From: Todiramphus chloris collaris
Taxonomy: Eukaryota > Chordata > Aves > Coraciiformes > Alcedinidae
NCBI GenBank assembly: GCA_025345505.1
Contig: JANVCC010000076.1
Coordinates: 14,283,134-14,347,133 of the forward strand
Direction of reading: 5' to 3'
DNA length: 64,000 nucleotides
Below are positions 1 to 10,792 of the stretch, piece by piece. Both the position numbers and the translations under genes were made by a program. Each line of letters starts with the position of its first letter. Position 1 is the stretch's first letter. The notes beneath the pieces were generated by a model. That model ran no database searches and was not told where the DNA came from. It was given only the letters and a program-made list of their open reading frames with translations.

Positions 1-611
1 TTTACATCAGACACCAGTCCTTCCCTGTTGGTCAAAACAAGGTCCAGCATAGCCCCTTTCCTTGTAATTTCGTCCACCATTTGGAGGAGGAAGTTGTCAT
101 TTACACACTCCAGGAACATCCTGGACTGCTGGTGCCTTGCTGTGTTGTGTCTCCAGCAGATGTCAGGGTGGTTAAAATCCCCTACAAGGACCAAGGCATG
201 TGAACACAAAGCCATTTCGATCTGCCTAGGGAGGGTCTCATCCACTTGGCTCTGCTGGTCAGGTGGCCTGTAGCAGACCCCGACCGTAACATCACCTTCC
301 CCTGACTTCCCTTTACTCTTAACCCACACACTCTCAACCGGCTCATCATCCTTCCCCATATGGAGCTCCATGGATCCCAGCCGGTCACTGATGTAGAGGG
401 CAACACCTCCTCCCTTCCTACCCTGCCTGTCCTTCCTGAACAGCTTGTAACCACCTACCCCTACATTGCAATCCTGGGAACCATCCCACCCAGTTTCAGC
501 AACAGCCACTGTGCCATGGCTTTCTAACAGCACAGTGGCCCTGAATTCACCCTGCCCATTGCCCAGGCTGTGTGCATTTGCGTAGAGGCCCTTCAGCTGG
601 GCTGGCTGCAT
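1..611 (-). CDS. CR1 ORF2, N-terminal endonuclease domain (partial, frame open)
   Basis: This is the start of the CR1 ORF2 polyprotein, whose N-terminal AP-like endonuclease nicks target DNA before reverse transcription. Reading from the ATG at 611-609 (MQPAQLKGLY), I translated 203 codons to the left edge and met no stop or frameshift. Endonuclease landmarks are N in NAHSLGN (about residue 12), the metal-binding E in AETGWDG (about 45), YRPP (about 123), the catalytic D and N of GDFNHPDICW (about 154-156) and LDLVLTN (about 190). The terminal SDH motif would lie off the edge. The start is chosen because MQPAQLK is the usual beginning of avian CR1 ORF2. The reverse transcriptase part is not visible, so activity of the copy cannot be judged. 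Confidence 0.82.
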   Translation of the reverse strand, partial: MQPAQLKGLYANAHSLGNGQGEFRATVLLESHGTVAVAETGWDGSQDCNVGVGGYKLFRKDRQGRKGGGVALYISDRLGSMELHMGKDDEPVESVWVKSKGKSGEGDVTVGVCYRPPDQQSQVDETLPRQIEMALCSHALVLVGDFNHPDICWRHNTARHQQSRMFLECVNDNFLLQMVDEITRKGAMLDLVLTNREGLVSDV

Positions 612-674
612 CACCCTCTTGTGCCAATCCCCTTGGACTCCCATGGGGGTCCCAGTGCACGTCACTGGCTGTGC

Positions 675-1325
675 TCAGGGGAACAAGCTGAGAGCTCTTA
701 CTAGGACTCCATCCCTCAGCCCCTGATGTTCTGCCCCACTGTTTGTCACAAGCAATTGAAACTGTAAGATTACTGACCCCCTCCCCCTGCAAATCCAGTT
801 TAAAGCCCTGTCAGTGAGCCCTGCCAACTCCTGCCCCAGAATTCTTTTCCTCCTCTGGGACAAGTGCATCCCATTAGCTGCTCACAGCTCCAGTGCCTCG
901 TATACCGAGCCATGATCATAAAATCCAAAGTCCTGTTGATGACACCAGCCCCAGAGCCACGAATTGACCTGCTGGCTCTTCCTATATATTCCTTCATCCA
1001 TAGCCAATGTCAGAAGGATGGAAGAGAACGCAATCTGAGCTTCTGATCCCTTCACCAGCTGTGCCAAGGCCCTGAAATCTCTTTTAATTAATTGTGAGCC
1101 TGTTATTGCTATATCGTCACTTCCCACCTGAAAGACCAGAAGTGGGCAATAGTCTGAAAGACTCACAAGGGTGGGAGGTTTACCTAATGATGTCCTTTAC
1201 ATGGGCACCAGGGAGACAGCAGACCTCTCTGTGAAGTGGGTTTGGTCTGCATATCGGGCCCTCTGCTCCCCTCAGCAGGGAGTCACCTTCAACAATGACC
1301 CTTCGATTTCACTTACTAGGGTCAG
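675..1325 (-). pseudogene. CR1 ORF1 esterase (GDSL/SGNH-like), damaged
   Basis: This is the esterase-like part of CR1 ORF1. The first block gives VIVEGDSLLRG with the nucleophile-type GDS, then GPICR and a cysteine-containing CCLPGA stretch. The frame then shifts by one base, between about 1180 and 1170, and continues as LVSLSDYCPLLVFQVGSDD down to YEALEL. A TGA at 884-882 interrupts it, and the same frame resumes as NGMHLSQRRKRILGQEL. In the last block the usual Asp before G-x-H appears as Asn, so one catalytic-triad residue may also be lost. One frameshift plus one nonsense codon make this a broken ORF1, in contrast to the open ORF2 beside it. Confidence 0.75.
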
Positions 1326-1375
1326 TTTTGATGGACAGCCTGAGGAGAGCTAGGCTCTTCTCTTCAAGAGGAGGT

Positions 1376-3820
1376 TGCAGATTAAATGATGCAATAAATT
1401 TACCCCTAGCTTGAAAGTTATATTTTTTCTAGCATAAAAATAACCTTTCAAAGACGTTGGAAACTTTATAGGATGCAGGCTAAACCAATAGGAAATAGCA
1501 CACTAGAGCTATGGATGAGATAATGCAGAAGTGGTGTCTATGGCAGTGTCCTTTACACCATTGCCTGAAAACAACTGCTGTGGCTGCAGTCATTTAGGTA
1601 GAGAGAAGATCCCTGAAATGGCAGTTTGTCTTAAATATTAAAAAGTTTATCATCAAGTAGCTGTGTTCTAAATGCTGTAAAGTGTTGTGCACAATTAGGT
1701 AAGCTGCTCAACCAAATAATTACTGTTTTTTCCAAGATAATTGTTTTTCCCAGTGAGACTCTTGAACAGTGAATTTCCCATATGTTACCCACTTTATGGA
1801 ACTGTATGTCTTGTTTCACACATGCCTCATTTTAAATATTCAGTAGTATGTATTTTAAATTTTTGAACAAATATTTCAGCATCTGAGAAGGTAGGTAAAT
1901 ATTATATGTCTTTTTTTTTTTTTTGTAACTAAGGCAGCTAGTGAACAGACAAGTCAATGCTGTGTTGATATGATATATTGTCATTTTGCTTGTGACTACC
2001 AGCCTTCTCAGAATGGTAAGCATGATCTTTTGTGAAAAGGCATTCTTTTATTGAGCAAATGTGGTTTTAATGAATTATGATATATCTGCTTGCTGTTGTG
2101 ATTGTATGAAACTGAACAGCTTTTTGCAACAGTAAAAATTACAACAGGAATAGAGTGACTGAGCTGGTTTTGACACTTCATTCTCTTCTGCAAATCTGCA
2201 AAAGGATTCATTGTAACCTGTGCAAATCAGTTGCTGCAAGTATTGGATCTCAACTTCCACAGTTTTGCTACAGAACAGCCTGGACTCATGAGTAAATGAC
2301 ATGAGAAATGAGAGTAACCTGAGCTGCAATGTTAATTTTTTTTAAGTAGAAGCATTTAGTCAAGCAGTGTAAATCCTTATTCATTTGCTTGCAATTTTGA
2401 CTCAAACTATAAACCAGCAGTGGCTGAGATCAGGTTATATGAGTTCTTTGTAAAAGTCCTTTATGCAAGAGACAACATCCTCTTTCCCTCGGCTGAAGGC
2501 TGAGAAAACAGCAGGTCAGATTTCTGCTTATACTGAAGCCCCACTTCTCTCTAGTCATGCAGCAAGCACAGTGTCAGCAATTACAATTCCTGACTTAGAG
2601 GAGGGGAGTGAGAAGGGTAGAGGAAATCTATTTATTCTAGAGAAAAATGGATGATAAGTTCATTGCCGAGAATGTATCACCAGAGAGCACAGAAAAGAAA
2701 AAAAAAAATTGCAGTTCATTGCTTAAAAATATATTCTAGGTCTTGTACACAAAGACCTTCAAGATTTGAGTCAGTGTGCAGCTGACAGCATGAAGGTAGG
2801 AAAACTAACTTATCTGGGAACAATATCGAAATATGACAGCTATGATCTGGAACTATAGCCCTAATCTCTGAACATGTCCATGTTTTCAAGTATTTTGGTG
2901 CTGCTCACTTCAATAGATATAGCTAAGTACACAAGCAAAGCTCAGAAGAGTACCACCATAGCCTTATCACTAGCCTTGGTTGCATCCATGGTCATAGAAG
3001 CTGCTGAGAAAGTACATGACCTCTTCATTACAAAGAGCTGTGAGATGTTAATTATTGAGATATTCATTATTCCTTTAATGTCTAAAATGAAGATACCAGG
3101 AAAAAATGCATTAACATTGAGAAAAGGAAGACTGCAATTAGTAAATTCCGGCTTAAGAATCTGGGACAGACTATTCTGTTAATACATGTGGGGGGAACCT
3201 GAGGCCAGATGGACCCAGCAGCGGTTCCCCAAGGTGTTTATGACTTGAGATCCACTTAGAACATAGGTTGGGTTGGTGATTCCTGGGTTGATTTATGAAG
3301 GTGTGTCTCCAGAGCATATCTGGCTTTGACAGATTCTTTTGATTCATCTTCCAGAATAACTCACAGCCCATCCAGAGAGTACCTCTATGGTACACAACTG
3401 TAACAGGGAGGCAACTGCCAGCATATTCAACAGCAACCATGTGGTGGTTGGATACAGTTTGACAGCTCTGTGACTATGTGTGTCTAACTCATGGTGGATC
3501 TGGGCCTGAGGTTTTCTTTTTGTTTTGTTGCTGTCTTATGTTTGCATCTAAATTGAACACTAAGGAGTCATGAAGAAGGATGTATTCAAGTGGCAGCCTG
3601 GAAGTGGGAACTATTTCTGGCTCCACCACATTTATGGCCAAGGACAAATACTTTAAGATCTCTAGGTCTTGGGATTTTCCCATTTCTAAAATGAGGATGA
3701 AAGCCCTCTGTGGGTGACTGAGTGAATCGAGTGCTTTGATTACCAGCAGAAAGAGCTAGAATAAATTAAAAAAGGATTTCCATACTGATAGTAAAAATAG
3801 CTGCCAGATAATTATTCTGT
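1376..3820. other. Non-coding single-copy DNA
   Basis: This is AT-rich sequence with scattered short open frames and no recognisable gene or repeat. The longest frame, 2874-3182 (102 codons, hydrophobic N-terminus), has no familiar motif, and I regard it as chance. A T14 run sits at 1911-1924 and an A-rich stretch at 2694-2708. Confidence 0.5.
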
Positions 3821-3859
3821 CACTCTCTCCCCTCTCCCCTCTCCTCTCTCCTCTCTTTC
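3821..3859. repeat. Polypyrimidine CTCTCC low-complexity tract
   Basis: An uninterrupted run of C and T, built on CTCTCCC and CTCTCT units, covers about 38 bases. It is simple low-complexity DNA with no associated reading frame. Confidence 0.8.
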
Positions 3860-6800
3860 AGAGCAGTTCTTGTTCTCAGTGAGAAAGAGGATGTCCTGTG
3901 CTACCTGTCCCCCAGCCTGCTTGCCACAGCTGATCTATCACAGGGTGAGACAGGCAGGTGCTGCTCTACATGCCAGTGAGATATGAGACAGAAAGCAGTA
4001 TATGTGTAAGAGTTTATCTTCTTACATCACCTTATAGAGGTACCTGAATAAGTAATTTATCCTGTCATATGCTCAAGAACAGCACTGAAAAACAGTAAAG
4101 AATCATTTTCTGTCTTTCTCTAACTACTCCAATGGGCTTTAGAGCATTATCAGTGAATAGCAGAGAACTGGCATATTTATTCATTCTGATTTCACTGGCT
4201 TTAATGGGAAGTAATTCCTCTGAAGTCAATGGGATTGCAGTAATGTAAGAGTTGTATCAATTTCTGTGCCCCCAGCTTGATAAGAAAAAATAATATATTA
4301 CCATACTGTAGAAAACATATATAGAAAAGGCCTCAGGGCAGGGAAATATTCTTTAAATTCTATAAAAGCAACATATTTAACAGAAGAGCATTTAAAAAGT
4401 AGGAATGCAAGGAAGGCTTGACGTTTGGCCAGTATGTAGAACACTCCCCAGTATCTTGCTTTTCTACCTCAGCACAGAGCTTCAGCTCTTCCAAAAGCAA
4501 GGCTCTTTCACTGGTCATCACCAACAGGCCAAAAAACTTCACAGTAAGATAAAAATATTCGATACCCGTAAAAGGCAGATGGGTGGGAGAGGCAGTTGGA
4601 AAATGGCAGCAGTCATCATTCTGTCTATTCCAGTTTCATGCTTAGTGCAGGAAGGCAGACTAAAAGTGGGAGAATAAAGAGGAAGGAGGCTGAGGAACTG
4701 AAGGGACCAAACCTGTCACTGTAGCAGAGGGTAACTCCCTTCTATGGCAAACTCAGAGCACAAGGCTCAACCTTCCTACAACCCCAGCCCCACACGATGA
4801 CCTCTGGGCATGCACCTCCTTTGCTCTGCAATGCTAGCACCAGCACCCCAGCAACTGGAGGTGGTTGAACAATGAGTAGGGAATCAAAAAATCAGGTAGA
4901 TGAAAGCTAAGAAACCAAGAAACAAAAGGAGTTCAACAACATGTGGGTATGTAATAAAGGATAAAATGGAGAAAAGTGTTGCTTCTTTGCCTTCAACAAT
5001 GTGATATGAGTCATTATTCCATAAAATAAAAGCATTTAATCTGGCTTCCTCAGAGTGATGTGGCTGTAATTATTCAGGAGATGTGGGGTGGAAGGGTGCA
5101 GAAGCCACAGGTTGCTGGGAGCAAGAAGGATGATGCTTGTGTCAGGCAAGTGATGAAGGACAGGGTAGGCATAAGGGGGAAGCAGTACGAAGATCATGAA
5201 GAAATGTTTTCTGTGTTCCTGTTTTAGTGCAGCAGCATCTGCTTTGATTCTGAATGGGTGGGAGGCAAGAGAGAGAGAGAAAAAGGTGGAGTTTGCACCT
5301 CTCTTTCTTTGCTGCTGATCAATCTTTTTACATCTATAATAGAGGATTTGGGTACGTTACACACACAACTCACACCTGATTACTTAAAGGGGATTATATT
5401 AATGCAATTTTGAGTGTAGGCAGTCTTAAATCAGCTTTAACCTTACAGAAGCATATTAACTGCAGTGAGTTTTTCTGTTTCTTTATTATTTTATTTTTTT
5501 TTTAATCATTGCAAACATGTCCTCAGAGAAGGTTGCACAAGTTTTACTGTAATAGCTGAAACCTCTGTGAGCTTTGCAAACGAAAACTGCATTTGCCAGT
5601 TTTAAACCTCTTTTCACTTGTCAAACCCAGAGAGATTCACCCAGTAAATGACAATAAGAAACTGGTGGCTATGGAAGGAAGGGACAGCTTGCTTGAGGAA
5701 GCTGAGGATGGAAATTCCTCATAGGAAAGCTACCAGGGAAAGTGCCACTGCTGGACTGGGAGATAGAGACTGGCAGATGAGGGAAGAATTTTTAAGGTAT
5801 GGAGGAAATAAGGGGAACAAGCCCAGTGAAGTGGTTGGGCTGGGGGATGGTGGTGCTAGTGAATACTTAAGCAGCTACATCACCAGTCCAAAATATCTCA
5901 ATTACTAAAACCTTCCTACAACTTAGTTACTTGTTTTTTCCAACAAGGAAGATACTATGTCTTGTGGGAAGTCATGAGGACGACATACCCAAGAACATTG
6001 CATATTTGATCACTAATAATATAAAGCAAACTTCTTTTAAATATTTCTAGCAACTTCTGTCCTAGTTTAACTACTGGTTCATGTTGCATTCCTTTATGGA
6101 ACGATATCCCAGAAAGCAGAGTGTGTGCCACTGCCATCCATTACAAGAATTAAATTTGTGGGATTTTCCCCTGTCTATTGAAGCTGAATTCCTTTCAAAC
6201 TTAAAAAAATGCTTTCTTCTCATTTTCCACTATTGCATAATACTGATTTTCCAAAAGTTTGAGTGCTTCCTTATCATCTTATATAATTAATATTTGGTGT
6301 GGATAAAAGGGGAGCAAGGTGAGTTCGTGATTTCACTCATACTGGGGAAAAAAGAAATCCAGAAAAACAATCTGTACCGGTTTAGTAGGAATACAAGCTA
6401 CTTCTTCTACCATCACAAAAAAAACCCAACAACACCAAAAAATGAACCAAAACAAACAAAAAAAAAACAAACAGAAACCCAAAGCATCTTTGAGCATCAT
6501 AGAAAAGATTAGCCTTGTTCTCCAAATGGGAGGTTGGGGGGTGGGAATCAATAGATGACTTAAAACTGAAAATAGCAAAAAACATCAAAGAAGGATGTGG
6601 ACAGAATTTCCCCTATAGTTACTGATGCTGAAGGCAGAATGCACATTTGTCCTGTACTAAGGAATATAGATTATATGTGCTAAAATAGAAATGTATTAAG
6701 TGGGTATATGTGTTAGCATTTATTTAATTTTTACTAACAAGCACTGCCTTCTTGGTAGATTTACCATTTTTGCCAAAAAAAGGTTTGGTTTGGTTTTTTT

Positions 6801-7259
6801 ACAGCAGAATTTAGAGTACATCCCACTTCTGAACAAAAGTGTGGGTATCACAACTGAAATAATTATCTTTTTTGGGGGGGGAAAACAGCCTTTCTATCAG
6901 TGAAGATGCAACTATTTGTTAGAATAAGAAAAGCAAAGAAAAACCTCTTTACTGGATTAGTGAAAATCCCACAATTAAAAAAAGTTCTGGTTGTGAATTC
7001 TCTGTGACCTTGAATTATGCAGAAAAGTCTTTGGAGGCCATGAAATACAGACATACGGGTCCTTGCACTACCTCTGAAGTAGTAAAATTTTTCTCTCCCA
7101 ATATACAAAGTGACTGAGAAAGAGCAAACCAAAGAAATGCAAGCACCTTATAGCTCCATCAGTGCTATAAAGAAACCAGTGTGTCAAGGACCAGTCTCCC
7201 TTATAGGGATGTTTACCTCTCTTGTATCATCCCTGTAATGAGGGTAGCTGAAGGTGTGC
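3860..7259. other. Non-coding DNA, no gene recognised
   Basis: This AT-rich sequence has no supported coding region. It includes an A-rich tract at about 6413-6475 (AAAC/CAAA-type low complexity), a G8 run near 6874-6881 and a T-rich stretch at about 5493-5506. Open frames of 60-90 codons are present on both strands but show no conserved motif and no compositional bias. Confidence 0.5.
4160..4275. repeat. Possible ancient interspersed repeat (GAAGTCAATGGGA type)
   Basis: The stretch contains TTCACTGGCTTTAATGGGA followed by GAAGTCAATGGGATTGCAG, and ends in TGCCCCCAG. This pattern resembles very old interspersed repeats seen across birds, crocodilians and turtles, in which TTCAATGGGA/GAAGTCAATGG blocks precede a GGCCCC-like end. 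The match is from memory, I cannot assign a family name, and the boundaries are approximate. Confidence 0.35.
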
Positions 7260-7309
7260 AGGAGAAAGGGAGGGAGAGAAGGAGCAGGGAGGGAGGAAGG
7301 GAGGGGAAA
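7260..7309. repeat. Purine-rich GGGA/GGAA tract
   Basis: This is a nearly pure A/G run of about 50 bases built from GGGAGGGAG and GGAAGGGAGG units. It lies 450 bases before the larger C/T tract that borders the first gap. Simple sequence; no coding content. Confidence 0.7.
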
Positions 7310-7750
7310 AAACCCAATAAATTTCTCAATCAGGCAGAGGTGCTGACCTAAGATGGGGACAATCTGTTTTACTGAGATGGTACCAGCTCAATCACTCCTG
7401 TGCCAGCAGTTCTTCTTGTACATGCAGTGGTAAGTAAATCCTCCCGCTATCAATCTATGGATTGGAAAAGGAGAGGACAGCTGTATGAGGCTGGGTTTCC
7501 ATCCAGCAATGTCCTTCCCCCAGATGAGGCTGGCTTGCCTGCTGATGCTCCTACGTCAATTGTCCACACTATCAGTGTAAATCCCACCACCGGCATTGAA
7601 ACCAGTAACCTGGCATTGGACTGCTGATATCACAACATGTCTTTCCTGTAGAGGCTGTTGGACTCTGCTTTTGGCTACAGAAGTGAAACAAAAGGTAGAT
7701 GGGGAGCAGGACTGAAACAACAAATACAGCTAGGCTTTTTTTCCTTTTTA
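7310..7750. other. Non-coding DNA before the first gap
   Basis: I see no gene or repeat family here. The stretch is mixed-composition sequence that passes into a T-rich segment (CTTTTTTTCC) and then the C16 run next to the gap. Confidence 0.45.
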
Positions 7751-7766
7751 CCCCCCCCCCCCCCCC

Positions 7767-7866
7767 NNNNNNNNNNNNNNNNNNNNNNNNNNNNNNNNNN
7801 NNNNNNNNNNNNNNNNNNNNNNNNNNNNNNNNNNNNNNNNNNNNNNNNNNNNNNNNNNNNNNNNNN
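7767..7866. other. Assembly gap (100 N)
   Basis: Exactly 100 N characters, the conventional size for a gap of unknown length. A C16 run (7751-7766) abuts it on the left and a C/T repeat on the right, so the break probably reflects unsequenceable low-complexity DNA. Open frames called across it are meaningless. Confidence 0.98.
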
Positions 7867-8048
7867 TTCCCTTCCCTTTCCCTTCCCTTTCCCTTCCCTT
7901 TCCCTTCCCTTTCCCTTCCCTTTCCCTTCCCTTTCCCTTCCCTTTCTCTTCCCTTTCCCTTCCCTTTCCCTTCCCTTTCCCTTCCCTTCCCCTTCCCTTC
8001 CCCTTCCCTTTCCCTTCCCTCCCCTTCCCTTTCCCTTCCCTTCCCCTT
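7867..8048. repeat. (CCCTTCCCTTT)n homopyrimidine satellite-like tract
   Basis: About 180 bases of pure C and T on the plus strand. The first 120 bases repeat with a period near 11 (CCCTTCCCTTT); towards the end the unit drifts to CCCCTTCCCTT and similar variants. The array is cut by the gap, so its true length is unknown. Read on the minus strand it gives endless Gly/Lys/Arg/Glu frames, which are artefacts of the repeat. Mirror-symmetric purine/pyrimidine DNA of this kind can form triplex (H-DNA) structure. Confidence 0.95.
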
Positions 8049-9994
8049 GCAAATCACAGATAGCAAAACTGACCTAAAGATACAGTTAGTTTCCATAGCA
8101 ATGAGACTTATAAGTTCTCAAAATATTCCAGTCTCTATTAGGTGAGAAGCAGATAAAAATAATTTACTTACATAGGGGCATGCCAGATCTCATCCAGGAA
8201 AGCACTTGATTTTAAACACAAGTATCAAGTTAATGTCACTCCATATGTACCTGACTCTTGCTTGTCTGGGAAAGAAACATCCTTGGTTCTAAGTACCTTT
8301 ATGTCCCTCTTTTTTCAACTGTGACCTCCCTGTCCAGGACCTTTGCCTGTGCTTCCTGCTATCAAGATACCTTCAGTGCAGACTTTGGGTTTTTCCACAG
8401 GACAAATCAGTTCCTCTCCACTGAGAATAAGAGGCAGCACCAAGCACTGCTCCCTCCTCTCTATCTTGGTTGAGGGGCACCTTGGACCCTCTGTCTCATG
8501 ATTCGTGTGAGATCAGATATGCTTGTGAAGAGGAAGGAGCACATTCTGAAAATACGTGTACTGAGTAGGTACGTAACTCACAGGAAATCTCCTTGTCCTT
8601 TCTCTCTTTGTCTCTTCAGCAAGTTTTAGGCAGGTTTATAAAGATGTGACTGCTCATGCACTGTATTTCCTAACCATATTCCTAACCACTGCATCCCAGC
8701 TCGGGTAGTGTGAAAAGAATGGGGATTGTCTGCCACCAGACCATGTAAAGCACTCCACTGTGCTAGTGTACCAAGGAGATATGTCTGGCCAGTCTGTAGC
8801 TTGTCCCTAGCTGCTGTTAATTAATCTAATGATGATGATGCTGTTAATTAATCTAATGTAAGGGCAGGACCACAAATTCAAAATACTTCCATCTTCTGTT
8901 TTCAGTTGGTTTGCTCTAAAAAGGCATAAGAAGCCACCAGTGAACACAGCTGAGTTGAGGCTTTTTGTAACCAGTAGTACTTGATCATATAATAGCTCAC
9001 GAAACTGATCTCTGAGGACACCATGTTCTGTTACAAAAACCTGAGGTATGTTTCTTGTACTCATGAATTGTACCAAAGTTATTTAGCTTACACAAAATAT
9101 GGGTCTATCTATTGCACCCAGTTGAGCCCCTGGCATTTGTGTCAAGCATCATTGCTGCTCCAGGTTGTGCAACCAGGCAAGGGGGGAAACAAGAAACAGC
9201 TTGTGAGAGCTCCTTGTACTACAGGCACTGTGCAGGTAAGCAGTGTCCTGCTGGAAGTAACTCCCGTTTGAAGCCTGTGGAGAGGATAGCAAAGGGGAGG
9301 CAGGGAAAGGCTTGATCAGAGTCATGTCTGTGTGTCTGTCTGCACGGCCTCACCCTTGTGCAGCACATCTGAGGCAAAGCAAAGATGTGGTGGCATCTGT
9401 TGAACAGGGGCAGGACGCATTTCCACAGTCCTGGGAGCAGGTTGGTATGTTTGGAAACCCACTGTAAATGCACTTTAGTCATCCTCTGCTGCTTCCCAGG
9501 CAAGTTCCAGGGAATTTAGACATTTCCCATTTTCCAGTGGATGTCATTACCTTGCACCCATTATTGTGCTGTATTTCCCAGTTGTTATTTTTGAGGGAAG
9601 GAGAGGAGGTACAGCGAAAATCTCTGGGCAGTCCTTCTCCATAAATGCTCTTAGTCCTTTTCATCACTTGATATTTTACCCAGTTCTCTATTGCAATTGC
9701 TTCAGCAGTCAAAGCTCCTGGTTGTGGTGAGTCTCTTAAAGTCTTATACATTGCCAGCGTGGTGTAAGTTCTTTGCATGTGCATGACTTTGCTGAAAAAG
9801 CTCTGTCAGTCTCCTAAGGGCTTTTCCTAATGTCACTCTCCAGTTTCTGTAACACATTCTTAGCTGAAGATTATTATTGCTGATTAGTGCTTTATAAACC
9901 TGAGACATCTTTCAAGATGTGTTAGTTAATGTAACTCAAAGAATTAATTCTCACTGAAAACTAAATAGGATTCTGAGAAACAGGGCTCTCTCTT
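8049..9994. other. Non-coding DNA with a short 27-bp tandem repeat
   Basis: No gene is recognised. A 20-base block, TGCTGTTAATTAATCTAATG, occurs at 8812-8831 and again at 8839-8858 (period 27). The remainder is unremarkable single-copy sequence. Confidence 0.5.
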
Positions 9995-10792
9995 TGTCAT
10001 GGTTTAGGGTCAGGGCAGCCCCTTAGACCTATAACAGACGCTCTCTGTTAACCCCCCTCCCTCCCCAGAGGGGAAAGAGAAAGGGAATAAGGGAGAGAGA
10101 CTCAGCCATTAGAAAAGGAAACTAGAACAGCTTTAATGAAAAGGAAATTAATAATTATAAAAATGGAATATATACAAATAGATACAAAACCAGTATTGGA
10201 CCCAACCCCCCTGATGGTAATTCCATCACCATCACCACTGATGCTGTGGAGGCACCGGGGGAGTCCCAGACTGGGCCCCGCAGCAGACGGGAGCTGTGCT
10301 CAGGAGCTGGATTCTGGTACCGGGTTCAGGAACACGCAGATCGGGATCGAAGGCAGGACGGACAGAGTCCTCCTTGGGTGCTCCGAGGAAGGAACAGAAA
10401 GAGGACCCGAGCCAAGCCAAGCAAAAGCTGGCAAAGCAGTCCAAGAGGGAAGAGCCACAGACCCTTCAGATCCCTCAGCCTTATAACAAATATGACATAT
10501 ATGGGATGGAATACCTTGTTGGTCAGTTTGGGGTCACCCGTCTTGTCCGCTCCTCCCTGCAGGTGCAGCCTTCCACCCTCTGCACTGCCCAGTGTGGTAC
10601 ACAGGACCCAGCAGTGGCCTTGGTCTTCATACCAATCCTTGGTAGTAACTCTAAACATAAGGTGTTATCACTGCTAGAAGCAGACACTGAGAACAGGCTG
10701 CTAACTCCAGAAAGTGCAGTTAATTAGAAGAACTGAGCTGAAAAGTAAAATTACTGAACAGAATTAGTTCTGTTTTCACTCAAACCAGGACA
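9995..10792 (-). mobile_element. Solo LTR, ERVL-type (passerine-like)
   Basis: This 798-bp unit is bounded on the plus strand by TGTCATGGTTT and AAACCAGGACA, so it has TG...CA ends and 11-base terminal inverted repeats with one mismatch. On its own (minus) strand it begins TGTCCTGGTTTGAG, as LTRs of the songbird ERVL group do. An ATTAAA poly(A)-type signal lies at 10137-10132, about 140 bases before the 3' end, with a TATATA motif just upstream. No internal retroviral sequence or second LTR adjoins it, hence a solo LTR left by recombination between paired LTRs. The flanking pentamers CTCTT (9990-9994) and TTCTT (10793-10797) may be a decayed target duplication. Confidence 0.8.
10132..10137 (-). 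promoter_or_regulatory. ATTAAA poly(A) signal of the solo LTR
   Basis: TTTAAT on the plus strand is ATTAAA on the LTR strand, placed about 140 bases from the LTR's 3' end as expected for an R/U5 boundary. No transcript evidence exists here. Confidence 0.5.

Larger units (their letters stand above)
1..1375 (-). mobile_element. CR1 LINE, 5' half (continues off left edge)
   Basis: This is a non-LTR retrotransposon of the avian CR1 family, read on the minus strand. The order on that strand is a GDSL-type esterase region (ORF1, about 1325-675), a short spacer, then ORF2 starting at 611 and running off the window. The recognised signature peptides are GDSLLRG and GPICR in ORF1, and MQPAQLKGLYANAHSLG, YRPPDQQ and GDFNHPDICW in ORF2. 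Most genomic CR1 copies lack their 5' end, so one that keeps ORF1 is longer than usual. The 5' boundary near 1375 is where recognisable similarity fades and may be off by tens of bases. The 3' half lies outside the window. Confidence 0.9.

Noticed and set aside
2874-3182. 102-codon frame with hydrophobic N-terminus
   Set aside because: No family recognised, no splice context, and the length is within chance expectation for this composition.
7572-8145. Open frames of 125-174 codons over the first gap
   Set aside because: They are built from N characters and a C/T repeat that lacks stop codons; they do not represent protein.
10136-10727. Plus-strand frames of 116-143 codons inside the solo LTR
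   Set aside because: The LTR is on the minus strand and non-coding; the frames overlap each other and show no domain.
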